Origin: Welwitschia mirabilis
Taxonomy: Eukaryota > Gnetophyta > Gnetopsida > Welwitschiales
DNA: 36,438 bases
Direction of reading: 5' to 3'
Assembly: GCA_051453625.1 (NCBI GenBank)
Contig: JBOZIK010000001.1
Span: 48,614,853 to 48,651,290, forward strand
The first letter of the stretch is position 1. The number at the start of each line of letters is the position of its first letter. This document shows positions 19,306 through 29,540 of the stretch, piece by piece. Below the pieces are notes generated by a model. That model saw only the letters and a program-made list of their open reading frames with translations, made no database searches and was not told the origin of the DNA. Made by a program: the position numbers and the translations under genes.

Positions 19306-20498
19306 CAAGTGTGTGAACGATATAAGGTGAAAATTGTATGACCAATTTTATGTGATTAAGACATCAAACCAAAAATGTTTAGTGAAAATCAAGATGCCAC
19401 ACCCCCTAATCAAGACTCGATTATCCTCAAAGTTTATGGTAAAAATGTTAAGTTATTTGAGAGAATAGGTGTAGATGGATTGGGAAGAGTTCTTTTGTTG
19501 AAAAAAATGCAATTTAAACTAAGGAAGAAGGCAAGCTATTTTCAATCAAACATGTGCTAAGTGGAAGAACTATTTGCATAAATAGTTAATGCTTTAGGAG
19601 TTATTTCTTATGAAAATAATATAGAGTGTAATGTAGTGAAGTGATGCAAGGTAAATGAGATGGAAAGTGCATAAATGACGTGAAATTAGAAACCAATGAA
19701 TAAATAAGTAAACCATCCTAAGTTATTAGCCCTTTATGATATTTTTGTGTTTTTTCAATGGATCGCATTATCAACCAAGTTAAGTTTTAACCAATTAACC
19801 TATAGGGATCTAAGGAATCAATGCAAATCCTAAGTGTAAAAATTAAAAGACAATAGTTCACATAAGACTGCTAATTCCCACCTTTTTGTTTCTTTATTTT
19901 TTATTTCTACCTTTGCATATATCCTTAGTATCATACCTTTAAACCACATTGAGCATCCAGTGTTAAGACATTTTCTACTAATAGAGTTAACTATGTTGTA
20001 TTATGTAAAAATCAATGCTACATTACCAGTGAGGATTTATAGCCCTGATATAGTTGAACATGTCATAATTAAATCATTAGAGCTACATTGCTAATAGGCA
20101 TCCATAACCTTGGTGCAGTTAATTAAACCCAACTACATGATTAGTGTTATGTTCTTTTGGAGAAGAGATATATCATTTTCTTTTCTTCATCTTCCCATGG
20201 TCATTTTTTAATGCACTTTTAGGGGGTCATTAGTTCATTAACATTGTTAAGATAAATCTTGTCCCCATTAAAGGATTTTTACTTAAAGAGCACATGCAAA
20301 GGTAAATCCCACCTTTGTAACTAAGTTTCACCACAACTAGTGACTCTAAACAAATGTGTTCTTAACTAATACTTAAAATAAGTGTTTTTCCCCCTTAAAA
20401 ACCCATAAATAAACTTGATCTTAACCATTACTTAGGTGATAACGCGATCACTTATTATTAATTTTTGTTTTAAGGGCATTTAACGAGATCAATAAGTC
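19306..20498 (-). mobile_element. Element Z spacer between pol and 3' LTR (right of D)
   Basis: Aligns with 11,235-11,977 and, in its right part, with 26,454-26,700 and (reverse complement) 33,270-33,560. Minus-strand landmarks are TTTGAGGATAATCGAGTCTT with AGGGGGTGTGGCATCTTG (plus 19,391-19,440), and the GTAGCTCTAATGATTTAATT block (about 20,080). It is non-coding; a 61-residue open frame at 19,375-19,560 is in diverging spacer and is not credible. Confidence 0.75.
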
Positions 20499-21900
20499 TC
20501 AAAAACTCATGGGTTGATGGTTTGTGTGAATGGTTTGTGTGAATGGTTTGTGGGTTTGATGGAGTGGTTTGTGTGAATGGTTTGTGGATTTGATAGAGTG
20601 ATTTGAAAATGAATTTAGTGAATGATAAGGTTCAAAAGAATGTTGAAATGAGTGATAATGTTTCAGATGGTATCCATTAAATTTAAGGAGTTTAAGGTTT
20701 TGGGGATTTCCAATGAAAATAATTTCATGTGGTAAAACCTTTTCTATTAAGAAGGGTCCTTTCCACTTAGCCATTAATTTGCCTAAAAAAAGATGTAAGT
20801 TTGAGCTATATAGCAAGATTAGTTTCCCCTCTTGAAAAGATTTTCTAAGGATATGTTGATCATGGAACTTCTTCATCCTATCCTTATTTATTCTCATGCT
20901 ATCATAGGTGTCATTCTAATTTCGTTTAGTTCATTGAGTTGTATGATCCTATTTTGCTTTGCAACTTCTAGGTTTATATTCTTTATTACTCAGTAAGCCC
21001 TATGTTCAAGTTCTATAGGTAAATGACATGTTTTACTATAGACTAATTGAAAAGGTAACATCCCTAAGGGTCTTTTATAATCTATGTGGTATGTCCATAA
21101 GCCATTGTTAAGTTTGAAGAACTAGTCTTTTCATGTTGACTTTACTACTTTCTAAAGGATTTTCTTAAGTTTCCTATTTATAACCTCAACTTGTTTACTT
21201 TTTTGTGGATGATAAGGTGTTGCAAATTTATGTGTAACTCCATATTTAGTAAGAAGGATGTTAAATATTTAATTACTAAATTGTGTTCCTCCATCGCTAA
21301 TTAAAACACATAAAGAAAATGTCTTAACTTATTTTAGCATCATTTGTTTGATAAGCACATGCTTTAACCTATTTATTTATGTAGTTAAGACAAATAAGGA
21401 TGTATTGATTTCCATTGGATGATGGATAAGGGCCTTGAAAATCAATTGTTCATACATTAAAAGGTTTAACAATAAGGATGGGGTTTAAATCCATTATTTA
21501 TCTACATGAAAGACTTCCTAAACTTTGACAATTATCACAAGATTTTTAGTAGAAATAGAATTCTTTGAAAATCGATGGCTAGTAAAAACCTGATTGTAGG
21601 ATTTTTGTTATAATCTTATTAGTTGAGTAGTGGCCCCCATAAGCCTCGAAATGATAATATTTAAGTATGTTCTAAATGTCAGTTTTGAGGGATACATCTG
21701 CAAATAACTTGATCTAGACAGTATTTAAAATGATATGGGCTATCCCTAAAGAAATATTTGGCTTGGCTTAAAAACTTAATTTTATTATTAATGGTCTAGT
21801 GAAAAGGAATAGTTTTGGAGACTAAGTAATTGGCGATATCTACAAACCAAGGTCTTTCTTTAATCGAAAAGAAATGTTTATCAAGAAAAGTGTCATCGAC
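20499..21900 (-). pseudogene. Element Z integrase, with His-rich C-terminal tail, decayed
   Basis: In minus-strand order: the N-terminal region with PWFVDIANYLVSKTIPFHWT and SPYHFKYCLDQVI (family PWYADFANYL...PYLFRYCPDGIIRRCVP). The catalytic core follows with TIDFQGPYPSSNGNQYILIC (first Asp kept), DGG near 21,290, and [20 protein letters not shown] (family HPQTSGQVEVSNR, Glu kept). The C-terminal region is INKDRMKKFHDQHILRKSFQ, LILLYSSNLHLFLGKLMAKW-KGPF and FNGYHLKHY. The last 132 residues (20,897-20,499) are open. The tail beyond HLKHY is a His/Thr/Asn/Pro-rich repeat. Integrase would insert element cDNA; stops and frameshifts make this one dead. Confidence 0.88.
20517..20602 (-). repeat. 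Short tandem repeat encoding the His-rich integrase tail of Z
   Basis: Several imperfect copies of a 12-base unit (GGTTTGTGTGAA on the plus strand), interspersed with GGTTTGTGGATTTGATAGAG-like longer units. In the pol frame it encodes repeated HKPLHQTHKPFTQ and TIHTNH. Confidence 0.8.
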
Positions 21901-22084
21901 AGGTAAAGATGTTTCTAGATTATTTGGAGATATGGATGAATGATAATCTATAATAACATTATCAAAGCCTTTCTTATTCTTAATCTCTAAATTGAATTCT
22001 TGAAGGAATAGGATCCATATGATAAGACATGGTTTTGAATCTTTTTTAGCAAGGAGGTATCTAAGGGTTGAGGGATCAATGTAA

Positions 22085-22450
22085 ATAACTACCTTAAATC
22101 CTAAAAGATATTACCTAAATTTTTCATGGGTAAAGACAATAGCTAGAAGCTCCTTCTCTATGATGATTTACTCGATTTAAGTGTAATTTAAGGCTTTACT
22201 GGCATAGTGAATTACAACTGGTTTTTTATCAACTCTTTATCCTAAAACTACTCCTACTGTGAAGTCACTTGCATCACACATAAGTTTAAAAGGTAACTTC
22301 CAATTAGGTGTTTGGATAATGGTCATGGAAATTAGTTTTTCTTTGAGTTATTCAAATGTGTTTTGACATGATAGAGTCTAGTTAAAGAAGATATCCTTAA
22401 TCAAAAATCATATAAAGGCTCAAAGATTTTACTGAAATCCTTGATGAACT
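22085..22450 (-). pseudogene. Element Z RNase H domain, decayed
   Basis: The minus strand reads FLGHLGYYRQFIKDFSKIFE (RT-RNase H connection), then PNWKLPFKLMCDASDFTVGV and VLG-RVDKKPVVIHYASKAL, then EKELLA. This matches FELMCDASDYAVGAVLGQR-DKxxHVIYYASKTL...TTEKELLA of Athila-type elements, including the catalytic-type Asp in CDASD and Glu in EKELLA. At least two stops interrupt. The domain would remove RNA from the RNA/DNA hybrid. It sits directly downstream of RT. Confidence 0.88.
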
Positions 22451-23210
22451 GCCTATAATATCCTAGATGCCCTAAGAATAATCTAATGTCTTTTTATTTT
22501 TGAGGAATTAGCAGGTGTGTGATCAATGAGATCTTAGCTGGATCTGCTTGCATGCCTATCTTAGAGATAACATGTCCTAAAACTATACCTTGATTTACCA
22601 TAAGATGGCATTTTTTGAGTATAAGGGATTTTCAAATGCATCTTTTGAGAATACATTCAAAGCTATTCAAACAATGGTTAAACAAGATTTTATAAACTGA
22701 GAAATCATCCATTGAAATTTTAACACCTGAATCTAATAAGTCAGAGAAGATTCTGAACATGTAACATTGGAAAGTAATAGATGCATTGCATGGGCCTAAG
22801 GGCATTCATTTGTAAGCAATCATTTTATAAGGACAAGTGAAGGTGGTTTTGCCTTGATCTGCGGAAGTAATTTCAATCTGATTATAACTTGACTATCCAT
22901 CCAATAAATAGTAAAAAGGGTGCCCTACGAATTGTTCTAAAATTTGATCTAGGAAAGAAAGATGATAACAATCTTTTCTAGACCCAGTATTTAATGTCCT
23001 ATAATCAATACACATCCTTCATTTCACTACAGATTTGGTAGGAATAAGCTTATTATGCTTGTTAGGGACAAGGATAATTCCTGATTTCTCAACTATACTA
23101 TAAGTTGGACTTAGCCACTTTTTACCTACAATAGGATAGATAATCCCATTATTAAGAGGTTTAATTACCTATTTTAATAACTTCCCTCATAGTTAGGTTT
23201 ATCCTACATG
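22451..23210 (-). pseudogene. Element Z reverse transcriptase (Athila type), decayed but complete in outline
   Basis: Minus-strand order: GIIYPIVGKKWLSPTYSIVE, IPTKSVVK, RMCIDYRTLNTGSRKD (family RVCIDYRKLNAATRKDHFPLPF), LLDG-SSYNQIEI (FLDGYSGYNQI), DQGKTTFTCPYKMIAYK, MPLGPCNASITFQCYMFRIF (MPFGLCNAPATFQRCMxxIF), and GVKISMDDFSVYK at about 22,722-22,690, which contains the catalytic MDD. Then come KKCHLMVNQGIVLGHVIS and DPAKISL. All major blocks are present in order and both catalytic Asp residues are kept. Four or more stops occur, several by CGG/TGG-to-TGA-type changes. Confidence 0.92.
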
Positions 23211-23439
23211 ATGCTTCAATGGATGGTTTGACATTCTCCTCTAAATAGATGTGGTGCATGCAAATACTGGGTTCAATGCCTCTAATGTCAGAGAGGGTCC
23301 ATCCTATTACTTATTTATTCTTACTTAAGAGTCTAAGCAATTAATTTTCTTTGGATGGGGTGAGGAAGAATTTATAACTACTAGGAAGTGGAGTTATCCC
23401 AAAAGAAAGTGTATTTCATGTCATCAGGCAAGGGTTTAA
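23211..23439 (-). pseudogene. Element Z protease-RT linker
   Basis: About 230 bases between protease tail and RT. The frame is broken and no domain is recognised, as expected for the variable linker. Confidence 0.45.
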
Positions 23440-23960
23440 GTTCTAAGTTAACTTCATTTTGGATTATAGGGCATGTTTCTTGAGAGTATTCTATCATTTT
23501 TGGGAGAATGAGAAGTGGATTCCTGATCCTCAATAAGGCCTTCTACTCTATCTATGTATTCTACCCCTTCATCATTTGAAGGTAACTTCATAGCATTAAA
23601 GAAGTTTAGCTCTATAGTCATGTTGCCAAATGAAATTTTCATTAATTCATTCCTATAATTGATCAAGGTATTGGAGGTTGCTAATAATGGTCTTCCTAAT
23701 ATGATGAACATTGTTTGGTTTGATATATCTTTATGTCAAAGACCATAAAATCTACTAGGAAGTAACAACCATCCACTCTAACTATGACATTGTAGATTAC
23801 TCTTAATGGGGTTTTAACAAAATTATCTACTAATTATAGTTGGAGTTTTTTGTTTTTGAGTTCTTTCAAGCCTAACTTCTTATAGGTTTTATAAGGCAGT
23901 AAGTTTACACTAGCTCATAAATCCAACAAGGCATGGTTGAGAGTTTTGTTACCTATGATA
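23440..23960 (-). pseudogene. Element Z aspartic protease and tail, decayed
   Basis: The minus strand reads KTLNHALLDL-stop-ASVNLLPYKTYKKLGLKELK (Athila-type ALLDLGASVNLLPYSVYKQLGLGELK). The Gly codon next to the catalytic Asp has become TGA. It continues VDNFVKTPLRVIYNVIVRVD and FLVDFMVFDI. The open 23,711-23,454 stretch (85 aa) starts MFIILGRPLLATSNTLINYR with the conserved ILGRPFLATSxALI and then ISFGNMTIELNFFNAMK. The protease would cut the polyprotein. The single stop at the active-site Gly plus downstream breaks make it inactive. Confidence 0.88.
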
Positions 23961-24660
23961 ATGGTAATTATGGAACATCCAAGGTCTTTATACTTTGGTG
24001 GGAATTTCTTTTGGGAATCACACTCATTTGTTGAGCTTAAAAGACTTTACATTTAATGTTCATTAGCCTTTTTATAGTACATAAGTCCTTAAGGAATTTT
24101 GCATAGGAGGGGATCTATTTGATGGATTTTGAAATGGGAACATTTATTTTAACTTATTTAAAAATTTCTAGGGTTTTTGATTGTTTTTAATTATGTTTTA
24201 CTTCCCAAGCTGTTGGGAAAAAGGTAATGGTTCTTTAGAAATAGGTAATGGATCTTTGTTTTTATCCTTTTCCCTCTTTGCTATGGATTTTTGTTTATCC
24301 TTAGGCTTATTTTGTGTGGGTGGATTTTCTAGCTCTTTTCCACTCTTAAGGTATATAGACTTGGTCTCTTCTAGGTGTTTTATCCCTTTTATAAATCTAA
24401 CTCCTTTTTGGTTTGGTTGAGCGCTCATGGGGAGTTTCCCTATTTCTCTTTAATTTATTGATAAAAGAATGTGGTTAGTGATTTGGAGTTGGTTTATTGT
24501 CTATGTAAGCCTCTATTTAAGCCTTTGATTTGTTTGTTCTTGTCTTTGATTTTCTTGCATTTGTGTTTCATGAAATTTTTGAAAGTATCCTCCAACGAGT
24601 TAGACAAAATGATTTGATGGTTTGAAGATGAAGGGTAAGAATTAGAAGACCTAAACGAAA
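23961..24660 (-). pseudogene. Element Z Gag C-terminal part and Gag-protease linker, decayed
   Basis: The minus strand from about 24,650 gives SNSLEDTFKNFMKHK-like sequence, then MSAQPNQKG (family FPSQPQPNPKG), then a Lys/Glu-rich linker with SIYLKSGKELENPPTQNKPK (family xxLRSGKExExP). Next is INVPISKSIK-IPSYAKFLKD with LCTIKRLMN (family VNIPLLDAIKQVPxYAKFLKDLCTxKRK). The 76-residue open stretch at 24,428-24,198 is the basic linker. The capsid core expected further upstream is not present between here and the PBS, so gag is N-terminally deleted. Confidence 0.8.
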
Positions 24661-25203
24661 TAAAACAAAGGCATAAATAAAATGTTTTATTTCATTGCAA
24701 GTCAAAATAGATTTGTTAATCATGGATAAAAATTTTATAGTGTTAAGATCACAATGAAATAAAACAAAGGCATAAATAAAATCAAGCGAAATCATGAGAA
24801 AAATTTTAGAAGTTTTAAGGATTTACAAATGCAGTAAAATAAAGTAGATATGATGGACAATGATGTGAGTAAAAATGCAAAAAACATAGTAGAAAAGAAA
24901 AGCTTGTAATGCAATTGTAAAGTTCAATTAGAAAATTTTAAGTTTTCTTAACTCCAAAGAAACCTATAACAAATGTTAGACCTATAGAAAATAAGTTAGA
25001 AAATCAAAAACAAATCAAAAGAAAAAGGACCAATTTAGGATAACACTGGAAGGACCAATACCAACCATTGAAAAGTACAAAAAAGAAAAGTAAAAAGGAT
25101 CAATTAGATATCACTAGAATAAGGACCAATACCCACCATTGGGAAAATAAGAACTTGCAAAAACAAAAAACTATTACTCCTCTGAGCTGTTACTATACTA
25201 TTA
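24661..25203 (-). other. Element Z leader remnant with a 27-base direct repeat
   Basis: About 540 bases between the PBS and the surviving gag sequence. GAAATAAAACAAAGGCATAA (continuing ATAAAAT) occurs at 24,657-24,683 and again at 24,755-24,781. The two AGGACCAATACC-type units near 25,050 and 25,120 also form a short repeat (ACCAATAC-CA-CCATTG). No capsid coding is seen. Confidence 0.6.
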
Positions 25204-25221
25204 TCCCTGACAATGGTACCA
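25204..25221 (-). other. Primer binding site of Z (tRNA-Asp type)
   Basis: The minus strand reads TGGTACCATTGTCAGGGA, five bases inside the LTR end, preceded by GATT. Compared with TGGCGCCGTTGCCGGGGA there are five mismatches, all C-to-T or G-to-A. Confidence 0.85.
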
Positions 25222-25226
25222 AAATC

Positions 25227-26448
25227 TAATTAAGTCTGTAGTATAATGTTTAGATTTATAACTAGGTTAAAGACTTAGTTATCATCCTTCCTCAGGGATA
25301 GCATTAGGTATTGGCTATAATTAAACAAACTTTAATATTAATGCAAGATACAAAAAGGAAAGAAAAGAGAAGAAGAGATGAAATAATTCTTAGAGTTTGA
25401 ACTTTGTTTGAGAGAGGAGGAAATCAAACTAGCTCCTAGGTATCACTGATTTGTCCAAAGTAGTCCTTCACTCTAATGTTGTTCAATTGTTTTTTGGTAA
25501 AATAATCAAAAACCATTAAGTGCTTTTGGTCCAATTCATGGGGCATAATCTCATCCATCATATGATAAATAATGAATCCAACTAATACCTAAGTCTTAAA
25601 TAATAATAGAAAGTAAGGAATCTTAAAGTACTTAAGATCTATGAAATTAAAAGACTAAGTGATAAAGAGAAATTCATATAACTAAATTAAGATAGTTAAA
25701 AAAGTTAACTAAGCATCCTAATTATGATATTACTCATGAATCAAGATCAAAGAAAAGCAACTTTTGTATTACAGAAAGAATAACTTTATAGAAAAGAAAG
25801 AAAGAAGTAGGAAAAACTCTTCAAGCAATTCTTAAAAACTAGCTTACTCCCCCAAAGAGTCGCCTAGAAATCCATCACAAGTTAATGCTCCAAAGTCTCT
25901 AATTTCTCCAAGGCAAAGGTGAATATAATAAAGAGTTCAAGGTCCTTTGATAAGGAGAGATTTAGGATGAGGTTGGTTACATTCTTAGCTTATAGCATTA
26001 GGTAGAATCTTCATAATTTAGCATTAAGTAGATAAGATTCTATCTTATAGCATTAGGTAGATCAGATTCTATCCTCTAGCATTAGGTAGAATCTTTATTA
26101 TTTAGCATTTAATGGAGGTTGTCTTATTGCATTTGGTGGATATCATTACATAGCTCCAATGCCACCTCCACATGCCTCTACCACATGTCTTCAAATGCTT
26201 TTGCTATGTGTCAGCACCTCATATCTCCATTGCCATTGTGATTTTATGTGGAATTATTTCCATCTTTCACCAAGTATTCCAAAATATGGCTAAATATCTG
26301 TAATTATTATGAAGAAAATTATAATATTAATTTATTTTAAAAACAATAGAAGACATATTTTATGATTAAAACCATTAAATTAATGTCTTCATTTAAAATA
26401 AATTAGCCTAAAACACTTGATATAAATATCATTTTTCATATGTTAACA
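25227..26448 (-). repeat. Element Z 5' LTR (right LTR)
   Basis: 1,222 bp. On the minus strand it begins TGTTAACATATG and ends CTTAATTA (terminal CA decayed to TA). It aligns with 9,932-11,149 throughout, with many mismatches that are mostly transitions. The PBS lies directly downstream, which makes this the 5' LTR of the minus-strand element. Confidence 0.9.
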
Positions 26449-26453
26449 ATGTT
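26449..26453 (+). repeat. Target site duplication of Z, right copy (ATGTT)
   Basis: ATGTT directly after TGTTAACA. It is identical to 9,927-9,931, and the following ATTTTATAAAGAATTTAGTA continues the interrupted Y spacer. Confidence 0.85.
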
Positions 26454-26930
26454 ATTTTATAAAGAATTTAGTACTACATTACTAATGAGTGTCTATAGCC
26501 CCAATGTAGTTGAATATGTCATAAGTAGATAATTAGAATTACATTTCTAGTGAGTGACCATGGCTCATATGTAGTTAACAAACCTAATTAAGTGATCAAA
26601 ATTAAATGTGCTTTTGGGGTAAAGATATATATATATATATATATTGTTCTTTTCATATTCATTTTTTTGCATATAAGAGTGGTCATCAGCTCGTTAGCCT
26701 AATTAAGAAATATCTTTTCCCCATAAAAATGTTTGAAAATAAAGAATATAATATAAGGATAAATTTCATCTTTTTCATCCATATTTTTCAAAATTGAAGG
26801 CCTTAAGTAAACATGACTTTAACAATCATACTCGAAATGAGAATAAGGTTTTCTCAAAAATCATAAGTATACTTAATAATAACTATGCCTTGAAATGATA
26901 GTAAGAACATAAATTTATGATTTAATGGAA
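26454..26930 (-). mobile_element. Element Y spacer, right piece
   Basis: TACATTACTAATGAGTGTCT and CCAATGTAGTTGAATATGTC match the Z spacer at about 20,015-20,070. It therefore continues the spacer that ends at 9,931. It contains an AT microsatellite at 26,625-26,644. A 63-residue frame at 26,606-26,797 is simple-sequence-derived and not credible. Confidence 0.7.
26625..26644 (+). repeat. (AT)n microsatellite
   Basis: About ten uninterrupted AT units in the Y spacer. Confidence 0.9.
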
Positions 26931-27252
26931 GGAGTGGATAATAGTATTTAAGGTGACAATCATTGACTTTGAATTCTTAGCGATTTTTAAGATTTTCAAT
27001 GAGAAATACACTATTCAATAGTACCTATTTTATTGTGTATAAACCTTTCCTTTTAAAAACTAGCTTACCTGAAAACAAATGTAGTCTTGAATTGTAAAGT
27101 AAAACTAGTTCTCCTTCCTGAAATGGTTTTTTTTTTTTTAAGGATATTTTAATCATGCAATTTCTTCATCCTTTCCTTGTTAATCTTTACATTCTCATAA
27201 GCATTTCTAATAACATATAAATCATTAAGTTGAATAGCTAATAACACACAAA
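26931..27252 (-). pseudogene. Element Y integrase C-terminal end, decayed and interrupted by W
   Basis: The minus strand from 27,240 reads AIQLNDLYVIRNAYENVKIN and KERMKKLHD, then after a frameshift in a poly-A run EGELVLLYNSRLHLFSGKLV, and finally FKVNDCHLKYY. This matches LQLNELDEIRxDAYENxKIxKERxKxxHD, VLLYNSRLxLFPGKLxSxW and KVNGHRLKHY. It parallels the Z integrase end at 20,640-20,940. The coding trace stops at about 27,250, where the opposite-strand W LTR begins. Confidence 0.82.
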
Positions 27253-28498
27253 AGTTAACATTTACATCAAGGAATTTAGGCCTTTCTAGCATTCTGAATT
27301 AATTATTATGATACTTTTATACATCTATTATGCTTAAGGCCATGGAAATCTAGTTTCAATAATAATCTGCCTTAACACTATCATTTTATAGGATATTTAC
27401 ATCATCTAGAGTACTGCGGTAGAAGAATAAGTTGTACTAAGCATTATTGGTAGTGGCACTAATTCTAGGAATGCTAACATCGGCTACTATGCATAAAATG
27501 GATCCATACTTAGTTCCAAATTTTTCTTAAAATAAGAAATTAATTCAGGGCAATTCCAAAAGCATAAGAGGAGCATAAAATGTTTTTTAAGAATAACCCC
27601 TTAAATTGGCCCCATGCCTAAAGGATGACCTCATACACTTTGGGCATTCTAAAAAGTAACCCCATTAGGTCTTAGAAATGTGAATTGAAAACCCTATTGC
27701 ATTTAAATATTGTACTTCACTTCACTTGAAGTCATTTATCACTTGATATATTATATAAGAGATTATTTGAGCTTTAGTCATGTGTTCTTTCTAATCCTTT
27801 TATTAGGTATGAGCTAGATTCCAAAGTAGTATGATGCTTCATGAATTAGCATGAGTACTTTTCATAGATTATAAACTTTTACAATTCTAGTACTAAAGTA
27901 TTACATGTTTTTTTTCTTAGTGCATTACTTTCATATCAAGTTATGATAGGTCTCATACTTGTTATGCTTAGGATTGGCTAAGGCTTGTTACCACTTTAAA
28001 ATCATTTAGTGATTCTCCTTTTTACCCTAGCTTACATAACTTAAATCTTTATTTGATAGATCTTGGGAGACCTTTACTTTTCATACTTATAATATTCTTG
28101 TTTTGAAGGCTAGAGGGCTTAGAAACATTACTGTCGTATCTATAGTGGATGAGATTATGCCACTGTACTTGAGCCAGAGTAGAAGCTACATGGATTCACT
28201 TATAAAACTTATGGGTTTCTTGAATTTATTATGATAGTATTGATGCTCTAGTCCATTCTTAAATATCTTATACATTTTTAATCTCTCATAGTCATTAACA
28301 TTGTGCTTGCTTTATTAAAAACTCATAACATCAATCTCTGTGGAAGAATGACATTAGGATTATGCTACAAATGGAAGTCATAGTATTTTTGATAAAAGTT
28401 GGATTTAGCCATGTAAAATTTCTATTGTTAGGGTGATCTTGCCATTTATCATACATTAATAACTAATATAAGCATAGCCAGATTTCATCATAAATAGC
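27253..28498 (+). repeat. Element W 5' LTR, family I, strongly diverged
   Basis: Starts AGTTAACATTTACATCAAGG...TTTAGGC, matching TGTTAACAT...TTTATATCAAGTGTTTTAGGC of Z. Further in, GATAGATCTTGGGAGACCTT corresponds to the Z block CATAGATCTTAAGTAC. GTGGATGAGATTATGCCACT corresponds to ATGGATGAGATTATGCCCCA. The length of about 1.25 kb agrees with the family. The right end is set by the PBS and the left by the break in Y integrase. Confidence 0.65.
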
Positions 28499-28501
28499 AA
28501 T

Positions 28502-28519
28502 TGGCATCTTTACCTGAGA
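28502..28519 (+). other. Primer binding site of W (tRNA-Asp type, decayed)
   Basis: TGGCATCTTTACCTGAGA matches TGGCGCCGTTGCCGGGGA at 12 of 18 positions. It is followed by TAATGGCATAGTAGC, which is homologous to sequence just after the Z PBS. Confidence 0.65.
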
Positions 28520-29540
28520 TAATGGCATAGTAGCTGTAGTGGAGCACATACAAAATTTGCATTTCTATATTGCTTTTTGGTTTTTTTCTTTTTTATTTTT
28601 CTTTCAAATTAGTCCACTTTTACTCTTTTATTTTCTCCTCCTACCCCCTTTTTTCACTAGTGGATTAGTGTTAATTATGCCTAGCATTTTAATTGATGGA
28701 ACCTGATCTAGTGACTTTTTTTCTTTTTATTTTTTATCTTTTTTTAATTTCTTTCCTGTTTATCTCTTTATTTCTTTTTTTTTCCTTATAAAATATTATC
28801 TAAAATAGNNNNNNNNNNCATTAAGAAAAACAATAAAAAGGTTCTTTGTTCTATGCATCTTCTCTCTCTACTATCTCTTCTCTCTTCTCTTCCCTCATCT
28901 AGCTTAGGTAACTTCTTTAATAGGTACTTGAAAATAATTTTGAAGAAAGTCATCATCAATAAAAATCTCAAGAAAGTGCTTTATATCATACATTTTTCAT
29001 TCATGAAATTTTATGTCTTGCATTAGACTATATTCTAGTTTTTTATTTTTGCATTAGCCCTTTCCATTATCAACATTCAGTCCTTATCTACCAATTAGCT
29101 GTAATGACCTATTACCCTAAACTATCATTTACTCTAAGAGCTACATTTTCATACTTAACTAAATCTATTTTATATCAATTCACTAATGTCACAATCTTCC
29201 TTCACTGACACCGTAGACTTGCATCAAAATTCCTTCATCTTTATTGAATCTTACATTTATGTCATCTTGAATATTTTCATGTATCATGTGTATCCAAAAA
29301 TGTAACTTTTCTTAACTGTTTTTTTACATTTCATGATTTGGGAATGAACACTTGATAGTAGATTATATTGAATCCCTATCAATTCTAAAATGGAGTGAAA
29401 ACATAAAAGCCATTCACAAGAGAGACCCCAAAAAAGTCAAAATAACTCTAGAAGTAACTTCAACTTCAACTAACCTAGATAAATCTTGAAAGAATATCTT
29501 AAACCATAATGTCTACTTACACCCTTTTGTATTGTCCAAC
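28520..29540 (+). other. W leader, T-rich, with a 10-N gap
   Basis: About 1 kb of T-rich sequence between PBS and gag. A 10-N gap is at 28,809-28,818, and a CTCTCT-rich stretch follows at 28,860-28,895. The 61-residue minus-strand frame here includes the gap and is not credible. Confidence 0.55.

Larger units (their letters stand above)
9932..26448 (-). mobile_element. Element Z: family I Athila-type LTR retrotransposon, nested in Y and hosting D
   Basis: Minus-strand order is 5' LTR (26,448-25,227), tRNA-Asp-type PBS (25,221-25,204), leader, Gag C-terminal part, protease, RT, RNase H, integrase, spacer, and 3' LTR (11,149-9,932). The element is bounded by the 5-bp duplication ATGTT. Without element D its visible length is about 9.5 kb. 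Flanks on both sides are the two halves of one family I spacer, showing insertion into a relative (Y). It is inactive: most of gag is missing, pol is full of stops, and the LTRs differ at many sites, largely by C/T and G/A changes. Between 11,150 and 12,327 there is an extra spacer and LTR-end segment around a gap, so its 3' part is rearranged or hides unassembled sequence. Confidence 0.85.

Noticed and set aside
24181-24420. 79-residue plus-strand frame, Phe/Leu/Ser-rich
   Set aside because: It is the antisense shadow of the basic Gag-protease linker of Z.
24568-24795. 75-residue minus-strand frame with a repeated FIYAFVLF
   Set aside because: The repeat comes from a 27-base direct repeat in the Z leader; no family match is visible.
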